Assembly (NCBI GenBank): GCA_016191995.1
Contig: JACPVA010000093.1
Location: forward strand, 1-33,904
Source of the DNA: Burkholderiales bacterium
GTDB taxonomy: Bacteria; Pseudomonadota; Gammaproteobacteria; Burkholderiales; Burkholderiaceae_C
DNA length: 33,904 nt
Direction of reading: 5' to 3'
A model generated the notes under the pieces. It did no database searches. It was not told the origin of the DNA and saw only the letters and a list, made by a program, of their open reading frames with translations. Every line of letters starts with the position of its first letter. Position 1 is the first letter of the stretch. Of the stretch, positions 23,027-30,303 are shown in pieces. The translations under genes and the position numbers were made by a program.

Positions 23027-23131
23027 TCAGAGAACGTAGTGCACCAGGATCAGTCCGATCACCAGCACGTTCACCAGCAGCCCCGAGAGAATGACCGCGT
23101 CGGCCAGGGATTCCCGGCTGAAGCGCTTCAT
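23027..23131 (-). CDS. 34-aa single-span membrane protein
   Basis: The ORF begins MKRFSRESLADAVILSG and ends LVHYVL, with one hydrophobic helix (about 12-30). The ATG at 23131 has GGGAGG 5 nt upstream and lies 13 bp after the stop of the preceding cytochrome c gene. A 64-bp gap separates it from the next small ORF. Like its two neighbours, it sits between cytochrome c genes and the CydA-like gene and is probably a small subunit or assembly peptide. Confidence 0.6.
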   Translation of the reverse strand: MKRFSRESLADAVILSGLLVNVLVIGLILVHYVL

Positions 23132-23144
23132 CCGGGCCTCCCGC

Positions 23145-23513
23145 CTAGCCGCCCGGGCCCTTGCAGTTGCACAGCTTGCGGACGTGGCCGAGCAGGGCCT
23201 CGACCTCCGCCGCGGCCAGCGTATGGCCCCAGGGCGGCATCAGCGGCGACTTGCTGATCGCCGGGCCGCCGTCCTTGATCACGGCGCGGATGTCGGCGTC
23301 GGTGCGCTTCTCCATCTCCGCCTTGTTCGTGAAATCGCGCGGGTCGGTGGCGAAGTCCTTCGTCACGTTGACACCCTTGCCGTCGCCCTTCACGCCGTGG
23401 CACTGCGCGCAGTAGAAGTCGAACAGCTGCTTCGCGTCCTGCGCCTGCACCGCGCTCGCCGCCGCGAGGGCGAGGGCGAGCGCGGCGGCGCTCCTGAAGA
23501 AGAGTCTCGGCAC
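23145..23513 (-). CDS. Periplasmic monohaem cytochrome c
   Basis: A 122-aa class I cytochrome c with a Sec signal (AVQAQ, about 1-25), C35-AQ-C38-H39 and a probable axial Met in SPLMPPWG. The unusual C-terminus LCNCKGPGG carries two further cysteines that could form a disulfide. GTG 23513 is preceded by AGGAGG 5 nt upstream. It is small and soluble, so it could shuttle electrons between the membrane-attached cytochromes encoded downstream. Confidence 0.88.
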   Translation of the reverse strand: MPRLFFRSAAALALALAAASAVQAQDAKQLFDFYCAQCHGVKGDGKGVNVTKDFATDPRDFTNKAEMEKRTDADIRAVIKDGGPAISKSPLMPPWGHTLAAAEVEALLGHVRKLCNCKGPGG

Positions 23514-23541
23514 GGGTGCCTCCTGCGTGGGTTCGTCGGGC

Positions 23542-24192
23542 TCACTCGAACGAGGCGACGTAGGCCGCCACGTCCTGCAGATCCTTCGCGTTGAGCACCT
23601 GACCGAAGTCCGGCATGTCGCGGACCGGCTTGAAGGTCTTCGTATTGGCGAGGTAGGCGAGGATCCAGTCGGGGTTCAGCCGCTTGGACGCGCCTGCCAG
23701 GCTCGGGCCGCTCTGACCGCCCTGTCCTTCCTTCCCGTAGATGTGGCAGCCGGTGCACGGCATCTTCTTGGTGAAGGTCGCGCGGCCGCGCACGTTCGCG
23801 CCGGGTTTCACCGCTCCCGCGGTCACCACCGTCGAGGTCAGCGTCATCAGGTAGTCCGTCAAGGCCTGAGCATCCGCGGCCGAGGCCTTGGGATGATCGC
23901 CCTTGTTCTTCTCGCTGATCGAGTTGTAGGCCAGCGGGCGGATCGGCTTCGGGTCCTGCAGCCAGGCCACGAGCCAGACCTTCTGGAACTTGCTGCCCGC
24001 GTACCACAGCTCGGGCCCCTTCTTGGCGAGCTGGTCGGCGATCGACTTCTCCTTCGCCGGTCCGTCGACGTAATGGCAGCTCGTGCAGCTCTTCTTGAAG
24101 ATCTCGTCGCCACCGGCCGACTGGCTCACAGTCGGCGTCAGCGCCATCGCGGAGGCCGCGACGGAAGCGGCCATCACCCGAGGGAAATCCAT
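23542..24192 (-). CDS. Periplasmic dihaem cytochrome c (first gene of the cluster)
   Basis: A 216-aa protein with a signal peptide (about 1-26) and two haem sites, C36-TS-C39-H40 and C146-TG-C149-H150. A candidate axial Met lies in RDMPDFG. The layout, two cytochrome domains joined by a helical linker, is typical of dihaem electron carriers. ATG 24192 has AAGGGG 8-13 nt upstream. It follows a candidate sigma70 promoter at 24259-24288 and is the first gene of the long minus-strand cluster, 28 bp ahead of the monohaem cytochrome gene. Confidence 0.88.
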   Translation of the reverse strand: MDFPRVMAASVAASAMALTPTVSQSAGGDEIFKKSCTSCHYVDGPAKEKSIADQLAKKGPELWYAGSKFQKVWLVAWLQDPKPIRPLAYNSISEKNKGDHPKASAADAQALTDYLMTLTSTVVTAGAVKPGANVRGRATFTKKMPCTGCHIYGKEGQGGQSGPSLAGASKRLNPDWILAYLANTKTFKPVRDMPDFGQVLNAKDLQDVAAYVASFE

Positions 24193-24258
24193 TCAAGACC
24201 CCTTCTGCCGGCTGCAAATCGATGAATCGATCGATCCACCGACTTCCGAACGGGGCCG

Positions 24259-24288
24259 ATTCTTCCTTGGCATCGGCAGAAAAGTCAA
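24259..24288 (-). promoter_or_regulatory. Candidate sigma70 promoter for the cytochrome/bd/NosZ-like cluster
   Basis: On the minus strand, TTGACT (24283-24288, five of six matches to the -35 consensus) is followed after 18 bp by AAGAAT (24259-24264, four of six matches to -10). Initiation near 24252 would give a leader of about 60 nt before ATG 24192. It was assigned by eye. Confidence 0.4.
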
Positions 24289-24357
24289 TGCGCATGTCGG
24301 GGTCTTCGGCGAGGGCGCCGATGCTCCCGCGATGCAGATTGCGAATTGGACAGGACG

Positions 24358-24374
24358 CAATTGCGCTGCAATTG
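24358..24374. promoter_or_regulatory. Palindrome CAATTGC-GCT-GCAATTG
   Basis: Perfect 7-bp arms with a 3-bp spacer in the middle of the divergent region. A related partial sequence, GATTGCGAATTG, lies about 20 bp to its left. It is AT-richer than its surroundings and well placed to act as an operator for either direction. The cognate regulator is unknown. Confidence 0.4.
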
Positions 24375-24588
24375 ACGCAGCTCATTTCGCCACCTCGCCT
24401 GCCAGATCGATTCGACAGGCGCGCCGCCCGGTTCGGCCGCTGCGGTTTCGCGTTCGCCGGTCGTCTGTCCGTCGTGCCGCAGGCAGTCTTGCGTCGCGCT
24501 CGGCTTGCGGGGCGCGATTGATTGAGCGCAAGTGCAATCGCTGCCCCCGAGGACAAAGCGCATTTGTCTGTGCAATGCTGCAAGGTGA

Positions 24589-24602
24589 TTGATCCAGCAC
24601 AA
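24589..24602 (+). promoter_or_regulatory. FNR/DNR-like site upstream of the octahaem gene
   Basis: TTGAT-CCAG-CACAA is the same 14-mer as the site upstream of the NosZ-like gene apart from one base (A instead of T in the right half). Relative to TTGAT-N4-ATCAA the right half-site has two mismatches. A weaker TTGAT-TGAG-CGCAA lies at 24518-24531. If used at class II spacing, transcription would start near 24637. Confidence 0.42.
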
Positions 24603-24746
24603 GGAGAGATTTTTTGGCTCGGGCATCTTCATACCCATGGGGGAATCGATGAGCGATGCGCTGCGCGCCGACCAGGCGCTTCGCGAGCGGCCAGATGCCG
24701 AGCAGGGCACGCGAAGCGGGCGCCCGCCGGTGGCACAGTCGGCTCG

Positions 24747-26363
24747 GTGCCGGTCGCGCGCGGCTGGCGCCGTCTGGGCCGCTCGCTCGCCGTCGTGCTG
24801 GCCGCGCTGCCGATATTCGTGTCGGCGACGACGACGACGGCCGACCATTCGAAGTTCGACGCCCTGAAGCGCCCCTTCGCCAGCGGCGCCGAGGTCACGC
24901 GCGCCTGCCTGGGCTGCCACACCGAGGCCGCCCGGCAGGTCATGGCGACGCGCCACTGGACCTGGGACCATGTGCACCCGAAGACCGGGCAGCGGCTGGG
25001 CAAGCGCACGATGCTCAACAGCTTCTGCATCGGCGACCAGTCGAACGAGCCCTTCTGCCAGTCCTGCCACGTCGGCTACGGCTGGAAGGACGCGAGCTTC
25101 GACTTCCAGGATCAGACCAGGGTCGATTGCCTCGTCTGCCACCACCAGGGCGGCTACGCCAAGCCCGCGGGCATGGCCGGCGAGGTGCCGACGGTGCGCA
25201 CCGAGCTGCCGCCGGGGTCGGGCAAGTTCGTCGAGCCGATCGACCTGGCGAAGGTGGCGCAGGGCGTCGGCAGCACCGGCGTGGCGCAGTGCGGTGCCTG
25301 CCACTTCTACGGCGGCGGCGGCGACGGCGTCAAGCACGGCGACCTCGACAGCTCGCTGACCCGCGCCGACCGCGACCTGGACGTCCACATGGCGCCCAAG
25401 TCGCGCGGCGGTGCCGGTTTCGGATGCTCGACCTGCCACGAGGCCGACGGCCACCGCATCGCCGGCAGCCGGGCGCAGGTCACCGCGGTCGACCCGCATG
25501 GCCCGGCGCTGCGCGGCGCCGACGACGGCCTCAGCGCCGCGACCTGCCAGTCCTGCCACGGCCACAAGCCGCACGACGAGTCGCTGCTGGCGGTGCAGCG
25601 GCTGAACAACCACACCGACGTGCTCGCCTGCCAGGCCTGCCACGTGCCGGCGTTCGCGCGCGGCGGGGTGCCGACCAAGATGGGCTGGGACTGGTCGACC
25701 GCCGGCAAGCTGAGCCCCGAGGGCAAGCCGTTCCAGAAGAAGGACGAGCACGGCCACGTGGTCTACGACAGCAAGAAGGGCGACTTCGCGCTGGGTGAGA
25801 ACGTCGTGCCCGACTACATCTGGTTCGACGGCACCGTCAGCTATACGCTGCAGGCCGACACGATCGACCCGTCGGACATGGTGCGCATCAACCGCTTCCA
25901 CGGCACGCCGGGCGACGCGGGGTCGCGCATCTGGCCGGTCAAGCGCTTCAGCGGCCAGCAGCCCTACGACAAGGTGTACCGGCAGCTGCTGGTGCCGCAC
26001 ACCGCGGTGCCCGACGACACCGCGTTCTGGTTCAACTTCGACTGGCCCAAGGCGCTGCGCGCCGGCGCCGAGGCCACCGGCAAGCCCTTCAGCGGCGAGT
26101 ACGGCTTCGTGCGCACCGAGATGTTGTGGCCGATCACGCACATGGTGGCCCCGGCGGCGCAGGCGGTGCGCTGCAGCGAATGCCATGCCGACCAGGGCCG
26201 GTTGGCGCAGGTCGCCGGCGTCTACGTGCCGGGGCGCGACGCGCAGCCCTGGATCGACCGCCTCGGCTGGCTCGCGGCGATCGCGACGCTGGCCGGGGTG
26301 CTGCTGCACGGCGCGGTGCGGGTGGCCCGGGGCGCGCTCGGCAAGGGAGGGCGGCATGGCTGA
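24747..26363 (+). CDS. Octahaem cytochrome c, tetrathionate reductase (Otr) family
   Basis: A 538-aa exported protein with eight CXXCH sites, in order CLGCH (C54), CQSCH, CLVCH, CGACH, CSTCH, CQSCH, CQACH and CSECH. It has an N-terminal signal (GRSLAVVLAALPIFVSAT) and a C-terminal transmembrane helix (about 510-530). The haem number, spacing and cytochrome b partner match the octahaem tetrathionate reductase family. Characterised members reduce tetrathionate and, in vitro, nitrite and hydroxylamine; the physiological substrate here is open. The start is uncertain. GTG 24747 places the signal peptide correctly but lacks a clear ribosome binding site, and no in-frame ATG lies closer than 24522. 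An FNR-like site lies about 150 bp upstream. Confidence 0.88.
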   Translation: MPVARGWRRLGRSLAVVLAALPIFVSATTTTADHSKFDALKRPFASGAEVTRACLGCHTEAARQVMATRHWTWDHVHPKTGQRLGKRTMLNSFCIGDQSNEPFCQSCHVGYGWKDASFDFQDQTRVDCLVCHHQGGYAKPAGMAGEVPTVRTELPPGSGKFVEPIDLAKVAQGVGSTGVAQCGACHFYGGGGDGVKHGDLDSSLTRADRDLDVHMAPKSRGGAGFGCSTCHEADGHRIAGSRAQVTAVDPHGPALRGADDGLSAATCQSCHGHKPHDESLLAVQRLNNHTDVLACQACHVPAFARGGVPTKMGWDWSTAGKLSPEGKPFQKKDEHGHVVYDSKKGDFALGENVVPDYIWFDGTVSYTLQADTIDPSDMVRINRFHGTPGDAGSRIWPVKRFSGQQPYDKVYRQLLVPHTAVPDDTAFWFNFDWPKALRAGAEATGKPFSGEYGFVRTEMLWPITHMVAPAAQAVRCSECHADQGRLAQVAGVYVPGRDAQPWIDRLGWLAAIATLAGVLLHGAVRVARGALGKGGRHG

Positions 26364-27054
26364 CCGGGGCGACCGCGCCGCGACGCAGGGTCGTGAGGCG
26401 GGCCGCGGTGGCGCCGCTGCGCACGGCCACGAGCGGATCTACATCTTCAAGCGCTTCGAGCGCTTCTGGCACTGGACGCAGGCGCTGCTGATCCTGACCC
26501 TGCTGGCGACCGGCTTCGAGGTGCACGGGAGCTGGTCGCTGCTGGGCTTCGGGCGCGCGGTCGCGCTGCATACCGGTGCCGCCTGGGCGCTGATGGCGCT
26601 GTGGGTGTTCGCGCTGTTCTGGCAGCTGACTACCGGCGAGTGGCGGCAGTACATCCCGACGACGAAGAAGGTCGTCGCGATGGCGCGCTACTACGCCTGG
26701 GGCATGTTCCACGACGCGCCGCACCCCTACCGCAAGACGGTGCTGCGCAAGCACAACCCGCTGCAGCGGCTCGCCTACCTGGCGTTGCTGGTGATGATCT
26801 CGCCACTGCTTTGGGGGTCGGGGCTGCTCTATCTGTTCCGTCCCTACTGGGGCGCGATCGGCATCGACCGCTGGCTGACGCTGGAGTGGGTTGCGTGGGC
26901 GCACACCGCAGGCGCCTTCATGATGCTGACCTTCGTCGTCGCCCACGTCTACCTGACGACGACCGGTCACACGGTGTTCGCGCACATCAAGGCGATGATC
27001 ACCGGCTGGGACGAGGTCGAGCCCGAGCCGGGTGGCTCCGCGCAGCGCGGCTGA
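26356..27054 (+). CDS. Cytochrome b membrane subunit partnering the octahaem cytochrome
   Basis: A 232-aa di-haem cytochrome b561-like protein of the FdnI/PhsC type. It has four transmembrane segments with candidate haem-ligand histidines in RFWHWTQ, ALHTGAAW and WAHTAGAF...VVAHVYL. It should exchange electrons between membrane quinone and the octahaem protein on the periplasmic side. ATG 26356 overlaps the octahaem stop by 8 bp and has GGGAGG upstream. A basic N-terminal extension of about 30 residues precedes the first helix. It converges on the LpxR-like gene, with only 18 bp between the stops. Confidence 0.88.
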   Translation: MADRGDRAATQGREAGRGGAAAHGHERIYIFKRFERFWHWTQALLILTLLATGFEVHGSWSLLGFGRAVALHTGAAWALMALWVFALFWQLTTGEWRQYIPTTKKVVAMARYYAWGMFHDAPHPYRKTVLRKHNPLQRLAYLALLVMISPLLWGSGLLYLFRPYWGAIGIDRWLTLEWVAWAHTAGAFMMLTFVVAHVYLTTTGHTVFAHIKAMITGWDEVEPEPGGSAQRG

Positions 27055-27072
27055 GCGTTCCCCACCACCTTC

Positions 27073-28308
27073 TCACCACTCGACCCCCAGCGCGATCGAC
27101 CCGAAGCTGTGATGCGAGCGGTCGCCGGCGAATTCGCGCGACCGCCACACCCGCATCGCGGTCAGCCGCCAGCCGCGGCCGGCCAGCGGGCCGTGCACGC
27201 CCCAGCCGATCGCGAGTTGCGCCACCAGCGGCTCGCGCGTGACGCTGTGGCTTGATCGCAGCAGGTTGCCGTCGAGCGAGAAGTCCCAGGCCACGGCGCG
27301 CAGCTCGGCGCTGGCGAAGACCTGCGCGCCAGGCAGCCGGCGCACGGCGCCGCTCTTCGGCCCGGGCGCCGGTGGCCGGTTCTCGGCGCCCGGGCCGAGC
27401 GGGTAGGCGCCGAAGTCGTTCGGCAGGTTCCAGCCCGCGCGCAACTCGATGCCGGCCGCGGCCGAGGTCTGGATATTGCCGAGCCGCAGCCCGGCCGAGC
27501 GGATCGCCTCGGTCGAAAAGCCCTCGAGCTGCATCGCGTCGCCGCGCCGCGGCCGCCAGCGGCGCTCGACGGCGAGCTGCAGCGCGGGCTCGTTGCCGAG
27601 CTGGTGGTCCCAGCCGAGGAAGCGGTCGACGCCGATCAGCTCGTGCACCGCGTCCTGCGCCTGCCTTGCCAGCGACGCCGGTCCGATCACGCCCAGCGTC
27701 AGCTCATAGGTGTCGAGCCAGTCGCGCGCGCGCGCGGGCTCGGCGTGGCGCAGGTTCCACGCCACCGACAACGCGAGCAGCCCGGCGTAGGGGCGGTCGT
27801 CGGCGACGAGGTCGGTGCGCGTGCGGTCGCGCGGCGTGTACATCGACTGGCTGACGCGCAGCACGGCGTTGGCGACCACGGGCGAGGCTGCCGGCACTGC
27901 GGCCGCGCCGGCGTCGATGGCGCCGGCGTTGCCTGCACCGGGCGCGGCGCGCCGGGCGCTGCCCGCGCCGGACGCGACGCCCTGCGCGAAGTCGGCCGCG
28001 GCATCGGCGTTCGCGTCCGCCCGGGCGAGGGGCCCGAGCGCCGGGTCGAGGCGCCCCAGCAGCGCGAGCGACCGTGCGAGCGGCCACGGCAGGCACGGCG
28101 GCGGCGTCCCGGCGACGAGGTCGCGCGAGATCGCCGTCAGCGCGACGCCGCTGGTGTAGTCGCGGTCGCGGCCGATGAACAGGTCGTTCTCGACGCGCAG
28201 CGTCGCGCCGCGCCAGCCCAGCGCGGCCCGGCCTTCACAGTCGGCGGCCACCGCCGGCGCCTGCAGGGCCAGCGCGGCGGCGGCGATCAGCGCGGCGCGC
28301 GCGATCAC
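27073..28308 (-). CDS. LpxR-like lipid A deacylase family outer membrane protein
   Basis: A 411-aa protein with a signal peptide (about 1-22) and a beta-barrel ending in a terminal aromatic (GVEW). Family motifs are ENDLFIGRDRDYTSGV (N41, D42 and S53 corresponding to the catalytic-site residues of LpxR), DDRPYAGL and DAVH222ELIG. LpxR removes the 3'-acyloxyacyl group of lipid A at the outer membrane. Residues about 84-145 form an Ala/Gly-rich insertion not expected in the barrel core. GTG 28308 overlaps the TetR stop (GTGA), so it is probably the last gene of the exporter operon. Enzymatic activity is inferred from family only. Confidence 0.82.
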   Translation of the reverse strand: MIARAALIAAAALALQAPAVAADCEGRAALGWRGATLRVENDLFIGRDRDYTSGVALTAISRDLVAGTPPPCLPWPLARSLALLGRLDPALGPLARADANADAAADFAQGVASGAGSARRAAPGAGNAGAIDAGAAAVPAASPVVANAVLRVSQSMYTPRDRTRTDLVADDRPYAGLLALSVAWNLRHAEPARARDWLDTYELTLGVIGPASLARQAQDAVHELIGVDRFLGWDHQLGNEPALQLAVERRWRPRRGDAMQLEGFSTEAIRSAGLRLGNIQTSAAAGIELRAGWNLPNDFGAYPLGPGAENRPPAPGPKSGAVRRLPGAQVFASAELRAVAWDFSLDGNLLRSSHSVTREPLVAQLAIGWGVHGPLAGRGWRLTAMRVWRSREFAGDRSHHSFGSIALGVEW

Positions 28309-28940
28309 GTCCCGGCGTCGGCGTCGCCCGCCGGGTTGGCACCCGGCGCCGCGAGGCCGGCGGCCAGCAGCGGCCAGATGCGCCGCGCCTCGGCGCTCAT
28401 CGACGGCCTGGTGTCGAGCACCAGCACGCGCACGACCAGCCCCTGGATCGTCGCGGTGAAGGCGGCGGCGGCCGCGCCCGGGTCGAGGTCGGCGCGCGCC
28501 CGCCCCTGGTACTGCGCCTCCTCGACGAGGGCGGCGATGCGCGCCTCGTAGCCGTCGAGCATCTCGCGCAGCACGCGCCGCACGGCCGCATTCGTCGTCG
28601 TCAGCAGGCGCGACGCCGCGGGGTGGCGCTCGGCGAAGTCGACATGGGCGAAGAAGATGCGCTGCAGCGCGTCCATCGGGTCGCGCGCCGGCGCCGCGGC
28701 GCGGTCGACCGCGCTCAGCAGCCGTTCTCGGATCCAGCGCACGACGGCGAGCCAGATCGCCTCCTTGGACGCGAAGTGGCGGAAGATCGCCCCCTGCGTC
28801 AGCCCGATGTGGTCGGCGATCGCCTGCGTCGTGACCTGCTCGACGCCCTGCTCGCCGACCAGGTCCATGGTCGCGCGGACGATCTCGTCCTGGCGCTGCT
28901 CGGTGCTCAGCCGCTGGCGCGGCACGCGGGTCTCGGTCAT
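28305..28940 (-). CDS. TetR family regulator, CecR-like
   Basis: A 211-aa TetR regulator. Its N-terminal helix-turn-helix (TTQAIADHIGLTQGAIFRHF, about 38-57) is followed by an all-helical ligand-binding domain. Coupling by ATGA to the 70-aa ORF, and its position at the end of an HlyD/ABC-ATPase/permease operon, match the CecR-YbhGFSR arrangement known from enterobacteria, where the TetR protein represses the exporter. The promoter it would control lies beyond the right edge of the window. Confidence 0.88.
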   Translation of the reverse strand: MTETRVPRQRLSTEQRQDEIVRATMDLVGEQGVEQVTTQAIADHIGLTQGAIFRHFASKEAIWLAVVRWIRERLLSAVDRAAAPARDPMDALQRIFFAHVDFAERHPAASRLLTTTNAAVRRVLREMLDGYEARIAALVEEAQYQGRARADLDPGAAAAAFTATIQGLVVRVLVLDTRPSMSAEARRIWPLLAAGLAAPGANPAGDADAGT

Positions 28941-29149
28941 CGGGTGGGCTCGCTCGGTTCGTTGGGCCGGGCCGCGAGTGTCGCCGCGCAGGCGGCGTCG
29001 TGCGCCGACGGCGCGCCCAGCCACAGCTGCAGCGTGACGTGCCACCAGCGCGCGACGACGGCGTCGTCGAAGCCGCCGTCGGCGGCAGGCCGCACGCGCG
29101 GCGCGGCGGGCAGGGCCATCGGGCGGGTCCCGTGCGTCGCGGGCGTCAT
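28937..29149 (-). CDS. 70-aa hypothetical ORF coupled to the TetR gene
   Basis: The ORF runs from ATG 29149 to a TGA that overlaps the TetR ATG (ATGA at 28937-28940), starting 13 bp after the permease stop. The deduced protein has one Trp-rich helix (VARWWHVTLQLWLGA, about 32-46) and is otherwise Ala/Pro-rich. Exact filling of the gap with coupling at one end argues that it is translated. No family or function recognised. Confidence 0.5.
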   Translation of the reverse strand: MTPATHGTRPMALPAAPRVRPAADGGFDDAVVARWWHVTLQLWLGAPSAHDAACAATLAARPNEPSEPTR

Positions 29150-29162
29150 CGTCGCGTGTCCC

Positions 29163-30281
29163 TCATGCCAGCCTTTTTCCGAAGCGCATCACGCTGGCGG
29201 TCAGCAGTGCCGTGCCGAGCAGCGCGAGGGCGGCGAACTGCGGCCACAGCACGTCGATGCCGGCACCCTCGAGGAAGATGCCGCGGATCACGACCAGGAA
29301 GTAGCGCAGCGGATTGAGGTAGGTCACCCACTGCGCCGGCTCGGGCATGTTGGCGATCGGGAACATGAATCCCGACAGCAGCACCGCCGGCAGGTAGAAG
29401 AAGAACGACGACATCAGCGCCTGCTGCTGGGTGCGCGAGACGGTCGAGATGAACAGGCCGACGCCGACGGTCGACATCAGGTACAGCGCCGCGCCGGCCA
29501 GCAGCAGCGCGAAGCTGCCCACGATCGGGATGCCGAACCAGGCCACGCCGACCGCGGTCACGAGCAGCACGTTGACGTAGGCGATGAGGACGAACGGCAG
29601 CGTCTTGCCCAGGATCAGCTCCAGCGGCCGGATCGGCGTGACCATCAGCTGCTCGAGGGTGCCGATCTCGCGCTCGCGCACGATCGCCATCGCCGTCAGC
29701 AGCAGCGAGGTCAGCAGCACGATCGCGGCGATCACGCCGGGGACGTTGAACACGCGGCTTTCCAGCGCCGGGTTGAACCAGGCGCGCGATCGCAGCTCGA
29801 TCGGCTGCCACGGCAGGCTGCCACCCGCCGCCTCGGCCGCCAGCGCCTGCGCGTGCGCGGCGACGATGCGCTGCATGTAGTCCATCGCCACCGTGCCGGT
29901 GGTCGAGTCGGTGCCGTCGACCAGCGTCTGCACCAGGGCCGGCTGGCCGCGCGCCAGCGCATCGGCGAATCCGGCGTCGAGCTGCAGCGCCAGCGTCACC
30001 TCGCCGCGGTCGAGCAGCCCGGTGAGCGCACGCGCGTCGTCCGGCCGCGCGACGATGTCGAAATAGCCCGAGGCCTCGATGCGATCGACCAGCGCGCGGC
30101 TGGCGCTGCTGCGGTCCATGTCGAGCACCGCGGTGCGCACATGCTCGACGTCGGTCGTCACCGCGTAGCCGAACATCAGCAGCTGGATCAGCGGCATCGC
30201 GAAGATCATCGCGCGCATCAGCGGGTCGCGCAGGACCTGGATGAATTCCTTGACGAGCATGCGCCAGACGCGTTCGCCCAC
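29163..30281 (-). CDS. ABC-2 exporter permease, YbhR-like
   Basis: A 372-aa permease. One N-terminal helix (about 22-40) is followed by a large extracytoplasmic domain (about 45-170), then five more helices with the ABC-2 signature REREIGTLEQLMVTPIRPLELILGK. The layout matches YbhR/YbhS-type subunits of drug and cation exporters. GTG 30281 follows the paralogous permease stop by 22 bp. It likely forms a heterodimer with the product of the preceding gene. Confidence 0.9.
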   Translation of the reverse strand: MGERVWRMLVKEFIQVLRDPLMRAMIFAMPLIQLLMFGYAVTTDVEHVRTAVLDMDRSSASRALVDRIEASGYFDIVARPDDARALTGLLDRGEVTLALQLDAGFADALARGQPALVQTLVDGTDSTTGTVAMDYMQRIVAAHAQALAAEAAGGSLPWQPIELRSRAWFNPALESRVFNVPGVIAAIVLLTSLLLTAMAIVREREIGTLEQLMVTPIRPLELILGKTLPFVLIAYVNVLLVTAVGVAWFGIPIVGSFALLLAGAALYLMSTVGVGLFISTVSRTQQQALMSSFFFYLPAVLLSGFMFPIANMPEPAQWVTYLNPLRYFLVVIRGIFLEGAGIDVLWPQFAALALLGTALLTASVMRFGKRLA

Positions 30282-30303
30282 GGTGGCCTCCCAGTCGATT
30301 CGC

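Larger units (their letters stand above)
24193..24746. other. 554-bp divergent control region
   Basis: This region separates the minus-strand cytochrome cluster from the plus-strand octahaem gene and has lower GC than its surroundings. It holds a candidate minus-strand promoter (24259-24288), a perfect palindrome (24358-24374), and two TTGAT-type half-palindromes (24518-24531, weak; 24589-24602, better). I see no convincing protein gene in it. A plus-strand reading frame from ATG 24652 lacks a signal sequence and is treated as noise. Confidence 0.6.

Noticed and set aside
24589..24867. Plus-strand ORF from ATG 24589 or 24652 before the octahaem gene
   Set aside because: It reads into the octahaem gene in the wrong frame, is Arg-rich and has no signal or domain.
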